Translations under genes and position numbers: made by a program
NCBI GenBank assembly: GCA_030615205.1
Contig: JAUWZS010000001.1
Span: 273,492-337,491, forward strand
From: Candidatus Aenigmatarchaeota archaeon
GTDB taxonomy: Archaea > Aenigmatarchaeota > Aenigmatarchaeia > CG10238-14 > SCSR01
Length of the DNA stretch: 64,000 nt
Direction of reading: 5' to 3'
Shown here: piece by piece, positions 33,987 through 41,317 of the stretch
Position numbering within the stretch: position 1 is the first letter of the stretch
How the letters are laid out: every line of letters starts with the position of its first letter
The notes under the pieces: model-generated
Databases searched by the model: none
What the model saw: the letters and a program-made list of their open reading frames with translations, nothing else
What the model was told of the DNA's origin: nothing

Positions 33987-34307
33987 ATGCAGACGGCAAG
34001 GATAAAACTTTCAGGAAAAAACCCAAAACATCTGAATGAAATTTGTTCCGAGATTAAGGATATTGCTAAACATTTTGGTGTTAGTTATAGAGGGCCGATA
34101 CCATTGCCGACAAAAATACTCAAAGTCACGACAATGAAGACTCCGTGCGGGGACGGGACAGGACACGGCAATACTACATATGATAGATGGGAAATGCGGA
34201 TACACAAGCGTGTTATTGACGTGCAGGCAGACGATCGCGCGCTTAGGCAGATAATGCGTGTAAATATTCCACAGGGCATCCATATTTCTATCCAGCTGAA
34301 GGATTAA
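33987..34307 (+). CDS. rps10: 30S ribosomal protein S10
   Basis: 106 residues from the ATG at 33987 (MQTARIKLSGKNPKHLNEIC). The conserved loop is YRGPIPLPTKILKVTTMKTP followed by CGDGTGHGNTTYDRWEMRIH, then RVIDVQADDRALRQIMRVNI. uS10 sits in the 30S head. In archaea it normally follows EF-1A; here a minus-strand GNAT gene has been inserted between the two, so rps10 has its own promoter in the AT-rich 33791-33986 region. The shorter start is preferred over the GTG at 33978. Confidence 0.94.
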   Translation: MQTARIKLSGKNPKHLNEICSEIKDIAKHFGVSYRGPIPLPTKILKVTTMKTPCGDGTGHGNTTYDRWEMRIHKRVIDVQADDRALRQIMRVNIPQGIHISIQLKD

Positions 34308-34373
34308 TTCTGGCATTATTTTTGTGTTATGGAATAAAGTAAGAGTTATATTCGATTAAACTAATTCTATTTT

Positions 34374-34454
34374 ATGGCACATGGAGAAAAAAGAAAACGA
34401 AGAAAGAAAACGAAGAAAAGAAGGCAGAGAAAAAGGAAGAAGAAAAAGAGATAA
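34374..34454 (+). CDS. 26-residue polybasic micro-ORF
   Basis: Begins MAHGEKRKRRKKTKKRR and continues almost entirely as Lys and Arg (20 of 26 residues basic). A TATA-like GTTATATTC (about 34345-34353) is about 22-25 bases before the ATG, consistent with a leaderless transcript. In size and composition it recalls ribosomal L41e-type peptides, which bridge the two ribosomal subunits, and it sits directly after rps10. Purine-rich AAAGAAA sequence can give such ORFs by chance, so this is tentative. Confidence 0.4.
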   Translation: MAHGEKRKRRKKTKKRRQRKRKKKKR

Positions 34455-34500
34455 CACATTATGTAAGAAAAATAAGTTAAATTGTGTTAGAGCCTTAGGC

Positions 34501-35295
34501 TTATTGCATCATCGACTCGTACACGTCTACTAGGTCGATTAATTCATTCATAAACTCGTTGCATAATCTCAAGTCAATAACATTCAGTTTTTCTGAAGTT
34601 GAGTATCTACTGTTTATATTTAACATCGCTTTTTCAGAAGCATCGTAATATTCTAAAATACCAAAAATCTTAAGTTGTTGGTTCAGCTGCTTCCAAGTAT
34701 TTCTGTAATTTTTCCAAATATCTGTGTCTGCTACATGTTCTTTCATTTTACTGGCGAACTTTCTAATTGGGTTGGTGTCTTTTTTGAGTGCTTGTAATGG
34801 CCCTGTCACTAATGGTTTTAAAATGATTTTCGGATCTTGGGACTCTAAAATAAAAAGTTTTTCTGCGAGTTCTTTCAGATTACCTTTTACTAAATATAGT
34901 TTACTCATGACTGGGTCCAAAGATGTATATACTTTCTTTAGAACCTTTCTGTCAATGCGCCACCATATAAAGAAAGTCTTCTTTCTATAGTTTTCCAAGC
35001 TATTCTTTACGATTTCAAAATTTTCATCTAATCTTATTTGTGGATACAACTCAGTCGCGGTTTTAATCAAACCTTTCAGATCAAGACAAATAAGATCTAT
35101 GTCAATATGCTTCCAGCTGATTATTTCGCCTTCCCATCTCGGTCCTGTATAGTCTATATTTTGTTTTGTTACATAAGCTAGGACTGAAACTCTTCGATAG
35201 CCCATCCATTCGTAAATACGAGTAAATTCCTCAGTGAGGGCATTTCTCCATTTACCTTCTTTTTTAGTTTCTTCTCCGGTCGTGATTTTATTCAT
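34501..35295 (-). CDS. hypothetical protein, 264 residues
   Basis: Not recognised. A soluble protein with alpha/beta N-terminal half (RRVSVLAYVTKQNIDYTGPR, then ISWKHIDIDLICLDLKGLIK, a pattern with D-x-D-L-x-x-x-D) and a helical C-terminal half (NYRNTWKQLNQQLKIFGILE). The DIDLICLDLKG strand pair recalls a nuclease or nucleotidyltransferase core, but the surrounding motifs do not settle it. It ends 46 bases from the micro-ORF and is upstream of nothing obvious on its strand; tRNA-Ile follows on the same strand in the upstream direction. Start ATG at 35295 lacks a strong ribosome site. Confidence 0.6.
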   Translation of the reverse strand: MNKITTGEETKKEGKWRNALTEEFTRIYEWMGYRRVSVLAYVTKQNIDYTGPRWEGEIISWKHIDIDLICLDLKGLIKTATELYPQIRLDENFEIVKNSLENYRKKTFFIWWRIDRKVLKKVYTSLDPVMSKLYLVKGNLKELAEKLFILESQDPKIILKPLVTGPLQALKKDTNPIRKFASKMKEHVADTDIWKNYRNTWKQLNQQLKIFGILEYYDASEKAMLNINSRYSTSEKLNVIDLRLCNEFMNELIDLVDVYESMMQ

Positions 35296-35372
35296 TTTAT
35301 CTATTAATCATTCGTAAGAAAAACTTTTACCTCTTGCCACATTTTAGAAAGATTTAAAAATACAAAGAAAAG

Positions 35373-35499
35373 TGGGCTCGGTGGGATTTGAACCCACGAC
35401 CGCTGGTTTCTACACCAGTGAAACTAAATGCTCAGTGGCCTTATAAGACCTGCACCAGAGCTCTCTGACAGTGCTCTAACCAAACTGAGCTACGAGCCC
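35373..35499 (-). tRNA. tRNA-Ile (anticodon TAT) with two introns
   Basis: Minus strand: acceptor GGGCTCG/CGAGCCC, discriminator A, D-stem GCTC/GAGC, T-arm GTGGG-TTCAAAT-CCCAC, variable loop CGGTC. The region between D-arm and variable loop is 52 nt too long. Removing 35450-35468 (19 nt, in the anticodon stem between positions 29 and 30) and 35408-35440 (33 nt, at the end of the anticodon loop) leaves CTGGT-CTTATAA-ACCAG: a perfect stem and loop with anticodon TAT (35443-35445). Intron 1 has a perfect bulge-helix-bulge: GCAC/GTGC helix, bulges TGT and AGG, hairpin CAGAG/CTCTG. Intron 2 has a relaxed one: TTAT/GTAG with bulges AAG and AAA and helix GCCA/TGGT. Confidence 0.85.
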
Positions 35500-35533
35500 A
35501 TGTTTCCTCATGCTTAAATTCATTTTTTATTAC

Positions 35534-35998
35534 TTATTTATCCTTTAAAAACTTTTCAAGATTGCTATTGTTGCGCTTTTGCAAAAATGCATGCGCAGCT
35601 TTCAATATTTCCTTTGTGTTTTCATATGTAAGCGTTTTCATCGCAGCTTCGTATTCTAGCCACATGTACTCGAGATGCTCGTCTGATATCTTTACTTTTT
35701 CTTCAGTTGTCTCAGCAAGAAAATAAACGGCTTCTTTGTAGATGTTTTCTTCTTTCAATCTATAGAACCAATGTGTAGTTTCACAGAATCCTTCGATAAA
35801 TTCTATTTTCAACCCAGTCTCTTCTTTTATTTCGCGTTCTGCTGTTTGCTTTTCTGTTTCTTCCTTTTCGGTCTTACCTCGTGGAAAATCCCAATAATCT
35901 CCTTTGAAATGGTAGTGCAGCACCAGATAAAATATTTTTTCTCCTTTTTCACCACCACGACGGAAAATTACAGCACCAGCACTTTTTTCTTTTGGCAT
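35534..35998 (-). CDS. Nudix hydrolase, probable bis(5'-nucleosyl)-tetraphosphatase type
   Basis: 154 residues. Nudix box GKTEKEETEKQTAEREIKEE followed by TGL (about 41-63) matches G-x5-E-x7-R-E-x-x-E-E-x-G. The N-terminal SAGAVIFRRG and the DYWDFPRGKTE lead-in are like archaeal/eukaryotic Ap4A hydrolases. It would hydrolyse a nucleoside diphosphate linked to another group; the exact substrate is unknown. The C-terminal helix (TKEILKAAHAFLQKR) is typical. It runs toward the tRNA-Ile gene, 35 bases away, and is divergent from the XRE regulator. Confidence 0.9.
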   Translation of the reverse strand: MPKEKSAGAVIFRRGGEKGEKIFYLVLHYHFKGDYWDFPRGKTEKEETEKQTAEREIKEETGLKIEFIEGFCETTHWFYRLKEENIYKEAVYFLAETTEEKVKISDEHLEYMWLEYEAAMKTLTYENTKEILKAAHAFLQKRNNSNLEKFLKDK

Positions 35999-36046
35999 TT
36001 AACCGCCCTTTAATTTTTCAGTTTCAGACAAAGTTAAACTAAACTT

Positions 36047-36090
36047 GTATACCTATGCCATTCTGTATACCTACAAACACAGTATTTATA
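36047..36090 (+). promoter_or_regulatory. promoter with direct repeat GTATACCTA before the XRE regulator
   Basis: GTATACCTA occurs at 36047-36055 and again at 36065-36073, an 18-base spacing, followed by a TATA-like AGTATTTATATTT at about 36081. The near-identical GTATACCCA lies just before the thermosome TATA box at 37659. Sites of this kind upstream of TATA are typical of activators, or of a repressor if they cover the BRE. Confidence 0.45.
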
Positions 36091-36140
36091 TTTTTATCTT
36101 TCAGCAATAGTTAATAGGCAGATTTAACAGGTGAGCATAT

Positions 36141-37046
36141 ATGTTTAATCGTTCGGCTTTGACAGGTCGTCTTGTAAATAGTTTATTAAAGAAGGAATTT
36201 GAAGTTTTCCTTACTCGTGGCTGTTTTGATATTGCGGCCAAGCGTGAGAGCTTGTTGCTGATAAAATCTTTGATAAATATTGACGGTTTTAACCCACAGC
36301 AGGCGCAAAGCCTTCGTACCGTGTCTTACTTTCTTACCGCCTGCCCGTTTGTGGTGTCTATGCGCAATAATCGCGGCTCCCTTGCAGATAGTATGATATA
36401 TTCCCGCTTTGATGTGCCAGTGGTCACGCCAAAGCTGTTCGAAAACATACTCGAAGAAGACGCATATAGCTCAAAATCAGCAAAAGGCCGTCACACAATT
36501 GAAATAGATACAGCTGCACTACGCTCAAAGCGTTATGAGCTGAAATTCACTTTGGAGGAGCTTGCAAATCTTATCGGCATATCGAAAAAGGCATTGTACG
36601 AAATCGAAAACAAGCGCACAAACCCGACCGAACGAACAGCGAAAAAACTGGAACATTCTTTGAAAATAAAGCTACGCAGCATTTACAAGCCACAACCAGC
36701 CGAGCCGACATACACAAAGCCGACAAACAAATTGCAAAAAACAGTGAGCACTGAACTAAGCAGGATGGGAATGGAAAACTCGCCTGTCCATCACGCGGTG
36801 TTTGAAATTATAGGAAAGGAAAAGTTCTCTTTTATAGCCGGCTGCTCAGCAAATACAAAAAAGATACGCCGCGAAGCAGTGGCAGTCAAAAAGCTTTCTG
36901 GTATTTTCTCGTCCAGCGCATTTTTTGTGGTAAATCGGTCAGAAGAAAAATCAGTAGGCGGTGTACCAGTGCTGCTTGAACAAGAGCTACCGGCAATAGA
37001 ATCAGTAAAGGAATTGAAGAAGCTTATAAAAGAAAGCTCAGAATAA
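36141..37046 (+). CDS. XRE-family archaeal transcriptional regulator (COG1395-like)
   Basis: 301 residues. The N-terminal ~100 residues form an alpha/beta domain (EVFLTRGCFDIAAKRESLLL, SVSYFLTACPF-like region TVSYFLTACPFVVSMRNNRG) seen in a widespread archaeal regulator family. A central helix-turn-helix (LRSKRYELKFTLEELANLIG followed by ISKKALYEIENKRTNPTE, about 130-170) is the XRE type. A C-terminal domain (VFEIIGKEKFSFIAGCSANT) completes the family pattern. The target genes are not known for the family; here the same GTATACC motif precedes both this gene and the thermosome. It is followed 15 bases later by the alkyltransferase gene, likely co-transcribed. Confidence 0.85.
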   Translation: MFNRSALTGRLVNSLLKKEFEVFLTRGCFDIAAKRESLLLIKSLINIDGFNPQQAQSLRTVSYFLTACPFVVSMRNNRGSLADSMIYSRFDVPVVTPKLFENILEEDAYSSKSAKGRHTIEIDTAALRSKRYELKFTLEELANLIGISKKALYEIENKRTNPTERTAKKLEHSLKIKLRSIYKPQPAEPTYTKPTNKLQKTVSTELSRMGMENSPVHHAVFEIIGKEKFSFIAGCSANTKKIRREAVAVKKLSGIFSSSAFFVVNRSEEKSVGGVPVLLEQELPAIESVKELKKLIKESSE

Positions 37047-37061
37047 TTCTTACGTGGGTTT

Positions 37062-37364
37062 ATGCAAACATTCTACGAACGCGTCTGGGGTTTGATGAAG
37101 CGCATACCGTGTGGAAGAGTGACAACATACAAGGAGCTGGCTAAAGCGCTGGGCAGCAAGGCATATCGCGCAGTCGGTAATGCGTGCCACAACAATCCGC
37201 ACGCGCCTGTTGTGCCGTGTCATCGTGTTGTAAATTCTAATGGCTGCATAGGCGGGTTTGCGAGCGGCACAAAAAAGAAGATAAGGATGTTAAGGCAGGA
37301 AGGCGTGCAAGTGCAAAACGGCAAGATTGTGGGCTTTGAAAAAGTATTATTTAAGTTCAGATGA
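37062..37364 (+). CDS. ogt: methylated-DNA-protein cysteine methyltransferase domain
   Basis: 100 residues, only the C-terminal DNA-binding and active-site domain of O6-alkylguanine transferases. Helix-turn-helix RVTTYKELAKALGSKAYRAV with arginine finger, active-site PCHRVV with the acceptor Cys, and IGGFASGTKKKIRMLRQEGV. It repairs O6-alkylguanine by transferring the alkyl group to its Cys; the intact PCHR distinguishes it from alkyltransferase-like proteins, where Cys is replaced. It lacks the N-terminal domain of most Ogt proteins, which is common in archaea. Located between the XRE regulator and a small hypothetical gene. Confidence 0.9.
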   Translation: MQTFYERVWGLMKRIPCGRVTTYKELAKALGSKAYRAVGNACHNNPHAPVVPCHRVVNSNGCIGGFASGTKKKIRMLRQEGVQVQNGKIVGFEKVLFKFR

Positions 37365-37389
37365 ATTGTTATTTAATTGGGTGCGTGAT

Positions 37390-37641
37390 ATGGCAGAAGA
37401 AAAAGATAAATCAGGCGAACCGGCTAAAGGACCGGACATAATTGAACAGAAATTCGGCTTCTTTGTAGTAAAGCGGATTGACAAAAAAACGAAGAAGATG
37501 CAAGTACATGTAAGGACGCGCGGAGAGGGCATACCGCTTCCAGAAGCAATTATTATTTTGGAAGGATGGATAAAAAAAGTCAAGGAAAAACTGCAAAAAC
37601 CCTATACAGATAATTTGAAATTCGGAAGAGGAAAGATTTAA
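37390..37641 (+). CDS. hypothetical protein, 83 residues
   Basis: From the ATG at 37390 ([20 protein letters not shown]), preceded by GGTGCGTGAT; a longer frame would overlap ogt. The N-terminus is charged and disordered in appearance, followed by a beta-rich core ([20 protein letters not shown], then [20 protein letters not shown]) and a basic C-terminal helix. I do not recognise it. It is third in the XRE-ogt-x unit and ends just 17 bases before the thermosome promoter motif. Confidence 0.65.
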   Translation: MAEEKDKSGEPAKGPDIIEQKFGFFVVKRIDKKTKKMQVHVRTRGEGIPLPEAIIILEGWIKKVKEKLQKPYTDNLKFGRGKI

Positions 37642-37658
37642 TTTTCAACTGACTTTTC

Positions 37659-37689
37659 GTATACCCACATACACATAGATTTATAAATC
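37659..37689 (+). promoter_or_regulatory. thermosome promoter with GTATACCCA motif and TATA box
   Basis: GTATACCCA (37659-37667) followed by a TATA element ATTTATAAATC (about 37678-37688), about 50-60 bases before the thermosome ATG. The motif matches the direct repeats upstream of the XRE regulator gene and keeps a similar distance to the TATA box, which suggests a common regulator of a stress-type gene pair. Confidence 0.45.
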
Positions 37690-37740
37690 TTTACAACATA
37701 TATGATAAATAACATTTTCAAAATTTTGGAGGTAGATGTG

Positions 37741-39396
37741 ATGGTACAAGCATCAATTGGACAACTTGGTGGACAGCCGATATTAATTTTGCCTGAGGGC
37801 ACTCTCAGACAGACTGGAATAGGCGCACAGGGCTCGAACATAGCTGCTGCAAAAGCTGTAGCGGATGCTGTGCGTACTACGCTTGGGCCGAAAGGTATGG
37901 ACAAGATGCTTGTTGATTCTATAGGAGATATTGTTATTACAAATGACGGTGTGACAATACTGGAAGAAATGGAAATAGAGCACCCGGCTGCGAAAATGAT
38001 GGTTGATGTTGCAAAAACGCAGAACGAGGAGGTCGGCGACGGGACAACGACTGCTGTTGTACTTGCTGGCGAGTTGCTGAAAAAAGCCGGTGAGCTGCTC
38101 GAACAGAACATACACCCAACTGTTATTACACGGGGCTTCAAGCTGGCTAAGGACGAGGCGTTGAAGATATTGAATGAGATCTCGAAGCCTGTTAGTCTGA
38201 ATGATGCGGAGACGTTAAAGAAAATTTCACTTACTTCTATGGGCGGTAAAAGCATGGAACGCGCTTCTCCGGTGCTTGCTGATATTGTTGTCCAGGCTGT
38301 GAAAGAGGTTGCCGGGCAAAGCAATGAAAAAACTATTGTTGATACAGATGATATAAAGCGCGAGAAAAAGCATGGAGGCTCAGCAGAAGATACAGAGCTG
38401 ATAAGAGGCATAGTGCTTGACAAAGAAGTCGTGCATCCAGGAATGCCAAAGCAGATAAAAGAAGCAAATATCGCCTTGGTGGATGCGGCAATTGAGGTAA
38501 AAGAAACTGAGACAGATGCACAGATTAGAATTACTGCGCCCGAGCAAATACAGGCTTTTGTCGAACAAGAGCAGCGCATGCTCAGGCAGATGGTTGAAAA
38601 GATTATTGCTAGCGGGGCAAATGTTTTGTTTTCGCAAAAAGGAATAGACGATATCGCACAGCATTACCTTGCGAAAAAGGGCATCCTTACGGCCAGACGT
38701 GTGAAGAAGTCTGATATGGAAAAATTAGCAAAAGCAACTGGCGGGAGGATTGTGACAAGCCTGGACGATTTGAGTGCAGCTGATCTAGGCTATGCAAAAC
38801 TTGTCGAAGAAAAGAAAATTGGTGGTGAAGAAATGATATTTGTGCGCGATTGCAAGAATCCAAAAGCGGTTACAATTCTTGTTCGCGGAAGCACAGATCA
38901 TGTAGTTGACGAAGTCGACCGGTCTGTTGAAGATGCTGTAGGCGCTGTTGCATCTGCAGTTGAAATTGGAAAAATTGTTTATGGTGCCGGCTCTCCTGAG
39001 GCTGAGTTGGCTAAGCGCATTAGGAAGTTTGCGGAGGGCTTTTCCGGTCGTGAGCAGCTTGCGATCCAATCATTTGCAGAAGCAATGGAAGTAATTCCTC
39101 GCGGTTTGGCAGAAAATGCCGGTCTGGATCCGATTGACATACTGGTGGAGCTCAGAGCCGCACATGAACAAGGCAAAATCAGCTATGGCGTAGATATAGA
39201 TAATGGGAAGGTCGCAGATGCTGCCGAGCTGGGCGTTCTGGAGCCACTAAAAGTAAAAACACAAGCAATTAAATCTGCTTCAGAAGCTGCAGAAATGATA
39301 TTAAGAATAGACGATGTCATTTCAGCAAGCAAGCTCTCAAAGAGTGGAGCAGGCGGAATGCCGGGAATGCCTCCTGGTGGAATGCCTGAATACTGA
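37741..39396 (+). CDS. thsA: thermosome subunit (group II chaperonin)
   Basis: 551 residues from the ATG at 37741 ([13 protein letters not shown]), which has GGAGGTAGATGTG before it. ATPase motifs: [48 protein letters not shown], then the apical protrusion region and [15 protein letters not shown] near the C-terminal ATP pocket. The Gly/Met-rich tail ([14 protein letters not shown]) points into the folding chamber. It folds substrates handed over by prefoldin (1896-2366). Only one subunit gene is in the window. Confidence 0.96.
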   Translation: MVQASIGQLGGQPILILPEGTLRQTGIGAQGSNIAAAKAVADAVRTTLGPKGMDKMLVDSIGDIVITNDGVTILEEMEIEHPAAKMMVDVAKTQNEEVGDGTTTAVVLAGELLKKAGELLEQNIHPTVITRGFKLAKDEALKILNEISKPVSLNDAETLKKISLTSMGGKSMERASPVLADIVVQAVKEVAGQSNEKTIVDTDDIKREKKHGGSAEDTELIRGIVLDKEVVHPGMPKQIKEANIALVDAAIEVKETETDAQIRITAPEQIQAFVEQEQRMLRQMVEKIIASGANVLFSQKGIDDIAQHYLAKKGILTARRVKKSDMEKLAKATGGRIVTSLDDLSAADLGYAKLVEEKKIGGEEMIFVRDCKNPKAVTILVRGSTDHVVDEVDRSVEDAVGAVASAVEIGKIVYGAGSPEAELAKRIRKFAEGFSGREQLAIQSFAEAMEVIPRGLAENAGLDPIDILVELRAAHEQGKISYGVDIDNGKVADAAELGVLEPLKVKTQAIKSASEAAEMILRIDDVISASKLSKSGAGGMPGMPPGGMPEY

Positions 39397-39551
39397 GTTC
39401 ATGCTGAATACTAAGCTCTAATACTAAAACTGTCCTTGGAAACAGTTCTTGTTAATCTTTATCTACATAGTTTGAGAAATTTATTATAGAAAGTGTAAAG
39501 AATTATATAGATTTACATATAGATTTATTTAGAGTAATGGGAGATTTATTA

Positions 39552-39599
39552 TTAGTGATAGAAGGAGTGATAAAAGGAGTAATTAGAGGAGTGATAAAA
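39552..39599 (+). repeat. 12-nt tandem repeats containing ribosome-site motifs
   Basis: Three 12-base units, GGAGTGATAAAA (39564-39575), GGAGTAATTAGA (39576-39587) and GGAGTGATAAAA (39588-39599), lie directly before the ATG at 39599, preceded by a more degenerate unit TTAGTGATAGAA (39552-39563). Each perfect unit holds a GGAG ribosome-binding core. The remainder of the 202-base gap after the thermosome is AT-rich, with TATA-like TATATAGATTTAC near 39507. Confidence 0.6.
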
Positions 39600-40093
39600 T
39601 GCCAACAGAAGAAGAGGAGTTTGAGCTTATTCCTATGTCGCCATTGCGCAGACTTGAACGCAGGTTGGAGAAGATAGAGAGTACAAAAGGCAGTGGAATT
39701 GATGTAAAAGAATTTTTCAGCCAGTTTGTCGAGATTGTGAAGCTGAACCAACAGCTTGTTGACGAGCTTGCGAAATCGAGTGACGCATTGCGCATTGAGA
39801 TATCAAAACTTCCCGGAAGGCTCGACGAGCTGATTAACGACATAAGCGAACTGATATCTTTTATCAAAGCATCCGCTGGTGCTGAGTCTGCAGAAGCTAT
39901 GGCTGCGGGCGCAAATTTGGAGCCGTTGCTGAAGAAGATGGATGCACTTGTTGAAGGAAATAAAAAAATAGTAGAAAGCAACGAGTCGATGATGATAGCG
40001 ATTGATAATCTCTCTACGAAATTTAAAAGACCGGTGCGTATGGGTATGAGGCCACCAAGATCGAGATTATCGCCACTGAGAAAAAAATTTTAA
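39599..40093 (+). CDS. coiled-coil protein at the head of the type IV pilus locus
   Basis: 164 residues, no transmembrane segment. An N-terminal MSPLRRLERRLEKIES segment, then a long amphipathic region (FSQFVEIVKLNQQLVDELAK, then KLPGRLDELINDISELISFI) that reads as a coiled coil, and a basic Arg/Pro-rich tail (RPVRMGMRPPRSRLSPLRKK). Similar small coiled-coil proteins accompany archaellum and pilus genes, but I cannot assign a subfamily. The tail may contact the membrane or the ATPase. It is the first gene of the pilus locus, 46 bases before the pilin gene. Confidence 0.65.
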   Translation: MPTEEEEFELIPMSPLRRLERRLEKIESTKGSGIDVKEFFSQFVEIVKLNQQLVDELAKSSDALRIEISKLPGRLDELINDISELISFIKASAGAESAEAMAAGANLEPLLKKMDALVEGNKKIVESNESMMIAIDNLSTKFKRPVRMGMRPPRSRLSPLRKKF

Positions 40094-40139
40094 ACTTGGA
40101 AATTTTTAAGTTAAATTATATAAAACACTAAATTAAATT

Positions 40140-40850
40140 ATGAGCAGTTTTCTAAATTTTCTAAAAATGCAAGTTCCAGATAGGTTTTTAGGCAAGAAAG
40201 CAGTGTCAGAAGTCATATCTGTAGTTCTCGTAGTCCTTATGGGCGTAGCTCTTGCTGGTACTGCTTACATGTGGGGAATTCCGATGATTTTAAAGAGGCA
40301 GGATACGACTAAGGTAGAACGTGTTTACACTTATTTCGAACGAAGCAATTCCAACTCTCTTGTAAGAAAGATCGAATTCATTGCAAAGAATGGGGGCGAA
40401 GATACGTTTACGCCTGATACTACGGGACTTTGGACGTTGCGCGAATATGATGCGGGAGAGGAAACTGCGAACTCGATCGAATTCACAACATTCGGCAAAG
40501 TTTCAAATATAGCCATATCAAACCCTGCAACTGGCATAGAATGGGTCGCGCTTACGCCTGGTGGAAGCTGTCCACCTGAGAGCGGACTTGTTGGGTTTGA
40601 TCCTCCATATGTTGTATGTGCGAAAGCAGAAGCGTTTTCAGATGGATTTAACGTCATATATAGGATTTGGTTTAGAGAAATATACGAATCAACTGGTGTA
40701 AAGGGCTACAAGATAAATCTTATAAAGCATCCAAGTGGCCAGCTATCTTCCTCAGCGAGGGGCGTAAGGATCTCAAGAGGAGATGTTAGCTCTGTAGTAC
40801 AAGACGGGAAAACATTAATTATAACAGAAATAAAAATTCTTTTAGTATGA
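40140..40850 (+). CDS. archaeal type IV pilin with class III signal peptide
   Basis: 236 residues. A class III signal with cleavage expected after KK in LGKKAVSEVISVVLVVLMGV, followed by the hydrophobic helix that packs the pilus core. The rest is a beta-rich head with one N-terminal TMWG-type turn and one Cys pair (GSCPPESG...YVVCAKA). AVSEVI right after the cleavage site is the hallmark of archaeal pilins of the DUF1628/Pilin_N type. A prepilin peptidase gene is not in the window. The gene overlaps the next by 4 bases. Confidence 0.85.
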   Translation: MSSFLNFLKMQVPDRFLGKKAVSEVISVVLVVLMGVALAGTAYMWGIPMILKRQDTTKVERVYTYFERSNSNSLVRKIEFIAKNGGEDTFTPDTTGLWTLREYDAGEETANSIEFTTFGKVSNIAISNPATGIEWVALTPGGSCPPESGLVGFDPPYVVCAKAEAFSDGFNVIYRIWFREIYESTGVKGYKINLIKHPSGQLSSSARGVRISRGDVSSVVQDGKTLIITEIKILLV

Positions 40851-41308
40851 AATTTTTAAGCAGTCAATCAGGTCGGTTGGGCCAGTCAGGTCAGTCATAC
40901 ATAATACAATTTGTATTATTCTTCTTGATAGGAATAGGGTTATTTATAGGAATTGGAAACTTCTTCCGCATGCAATATGAACTCGTGCGCAGAGATACTG
41001 CGGGTGTTTCAATTGAGATGATAGGCGGTTATATATCTTCTCTTATCGTGGCATCTGTTGATGGTTGTTTGCGGTGTGGTGCAGTTGAGCATAACATACG
41101 GATAAGCGACACCACTGCTGGTTATTTTCTTGAATTTATGCTTAACGACAGCGGCTTAGTTGTTTCTACAGTTCCTCCAGAGAAAGGCTATATTTCTTCT
41201 ATAAACAATTTGAACTATAGTTTTGATTCTCTTGATGGCTCTGCACCATCGATACAAACAATAAATTTAACATATGATAGAAACCAAAATAAATTAGAGA
41301 TAACATGA
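40847..41308 (+). CDS. second pilin-like protein (FlaF/FlaG-type)
   Basis: 153 residues with an N-terminal hydrophobic helix preceded by a short Gln/Ser/Gly-rich leader (GQSGQSYIIQFVLFFLIGIG), as in minor pilins and archaellum stator proteins. The ectodomain is beta-rich with a Cys pair (GCLRCGA) and ends in NLTYDRNQNKLEIT. It is the second gene of the pilus operon, overlapping the pilin gene by 4 bases and 10 bases before the ATPase. Its exact place, minor pilin or anchor, is not certain. Confidence 0.7.
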   Translation: MKFLSSQSGRLGQSGQSYIIQFVLFFLIGIGLFIGIGNFFRMQYELVRRDTAGVSIEMIGGYISSLIVASVDGCLRCGAVEHNIRISDTTAGYFLEFMLNDSGLVVSTVPPEKGYISSINNLNYSFDSLDGSAPSIQTINLTYDRNQNKLEIT

Positions 41309-41317
41309 TGTGATAAC

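Noticed and set aside
35408-35424. Reading the 3' hairpin near CTGGTGTAGAAACCAG as the anticodon arm (Tyr-like GTA)
   Set aside because: Gives a 6- or 8-base loop without T33; the two-intron Ile solution fits length, stem, loop and splice motif.
37638-38579. 313-residue minus-strand ORF over the thermosome
   Set aside because: Antisense shadow of a strongly conserved chaperonin gene; its Ser/Ala-rich translation is typical of such shadows.
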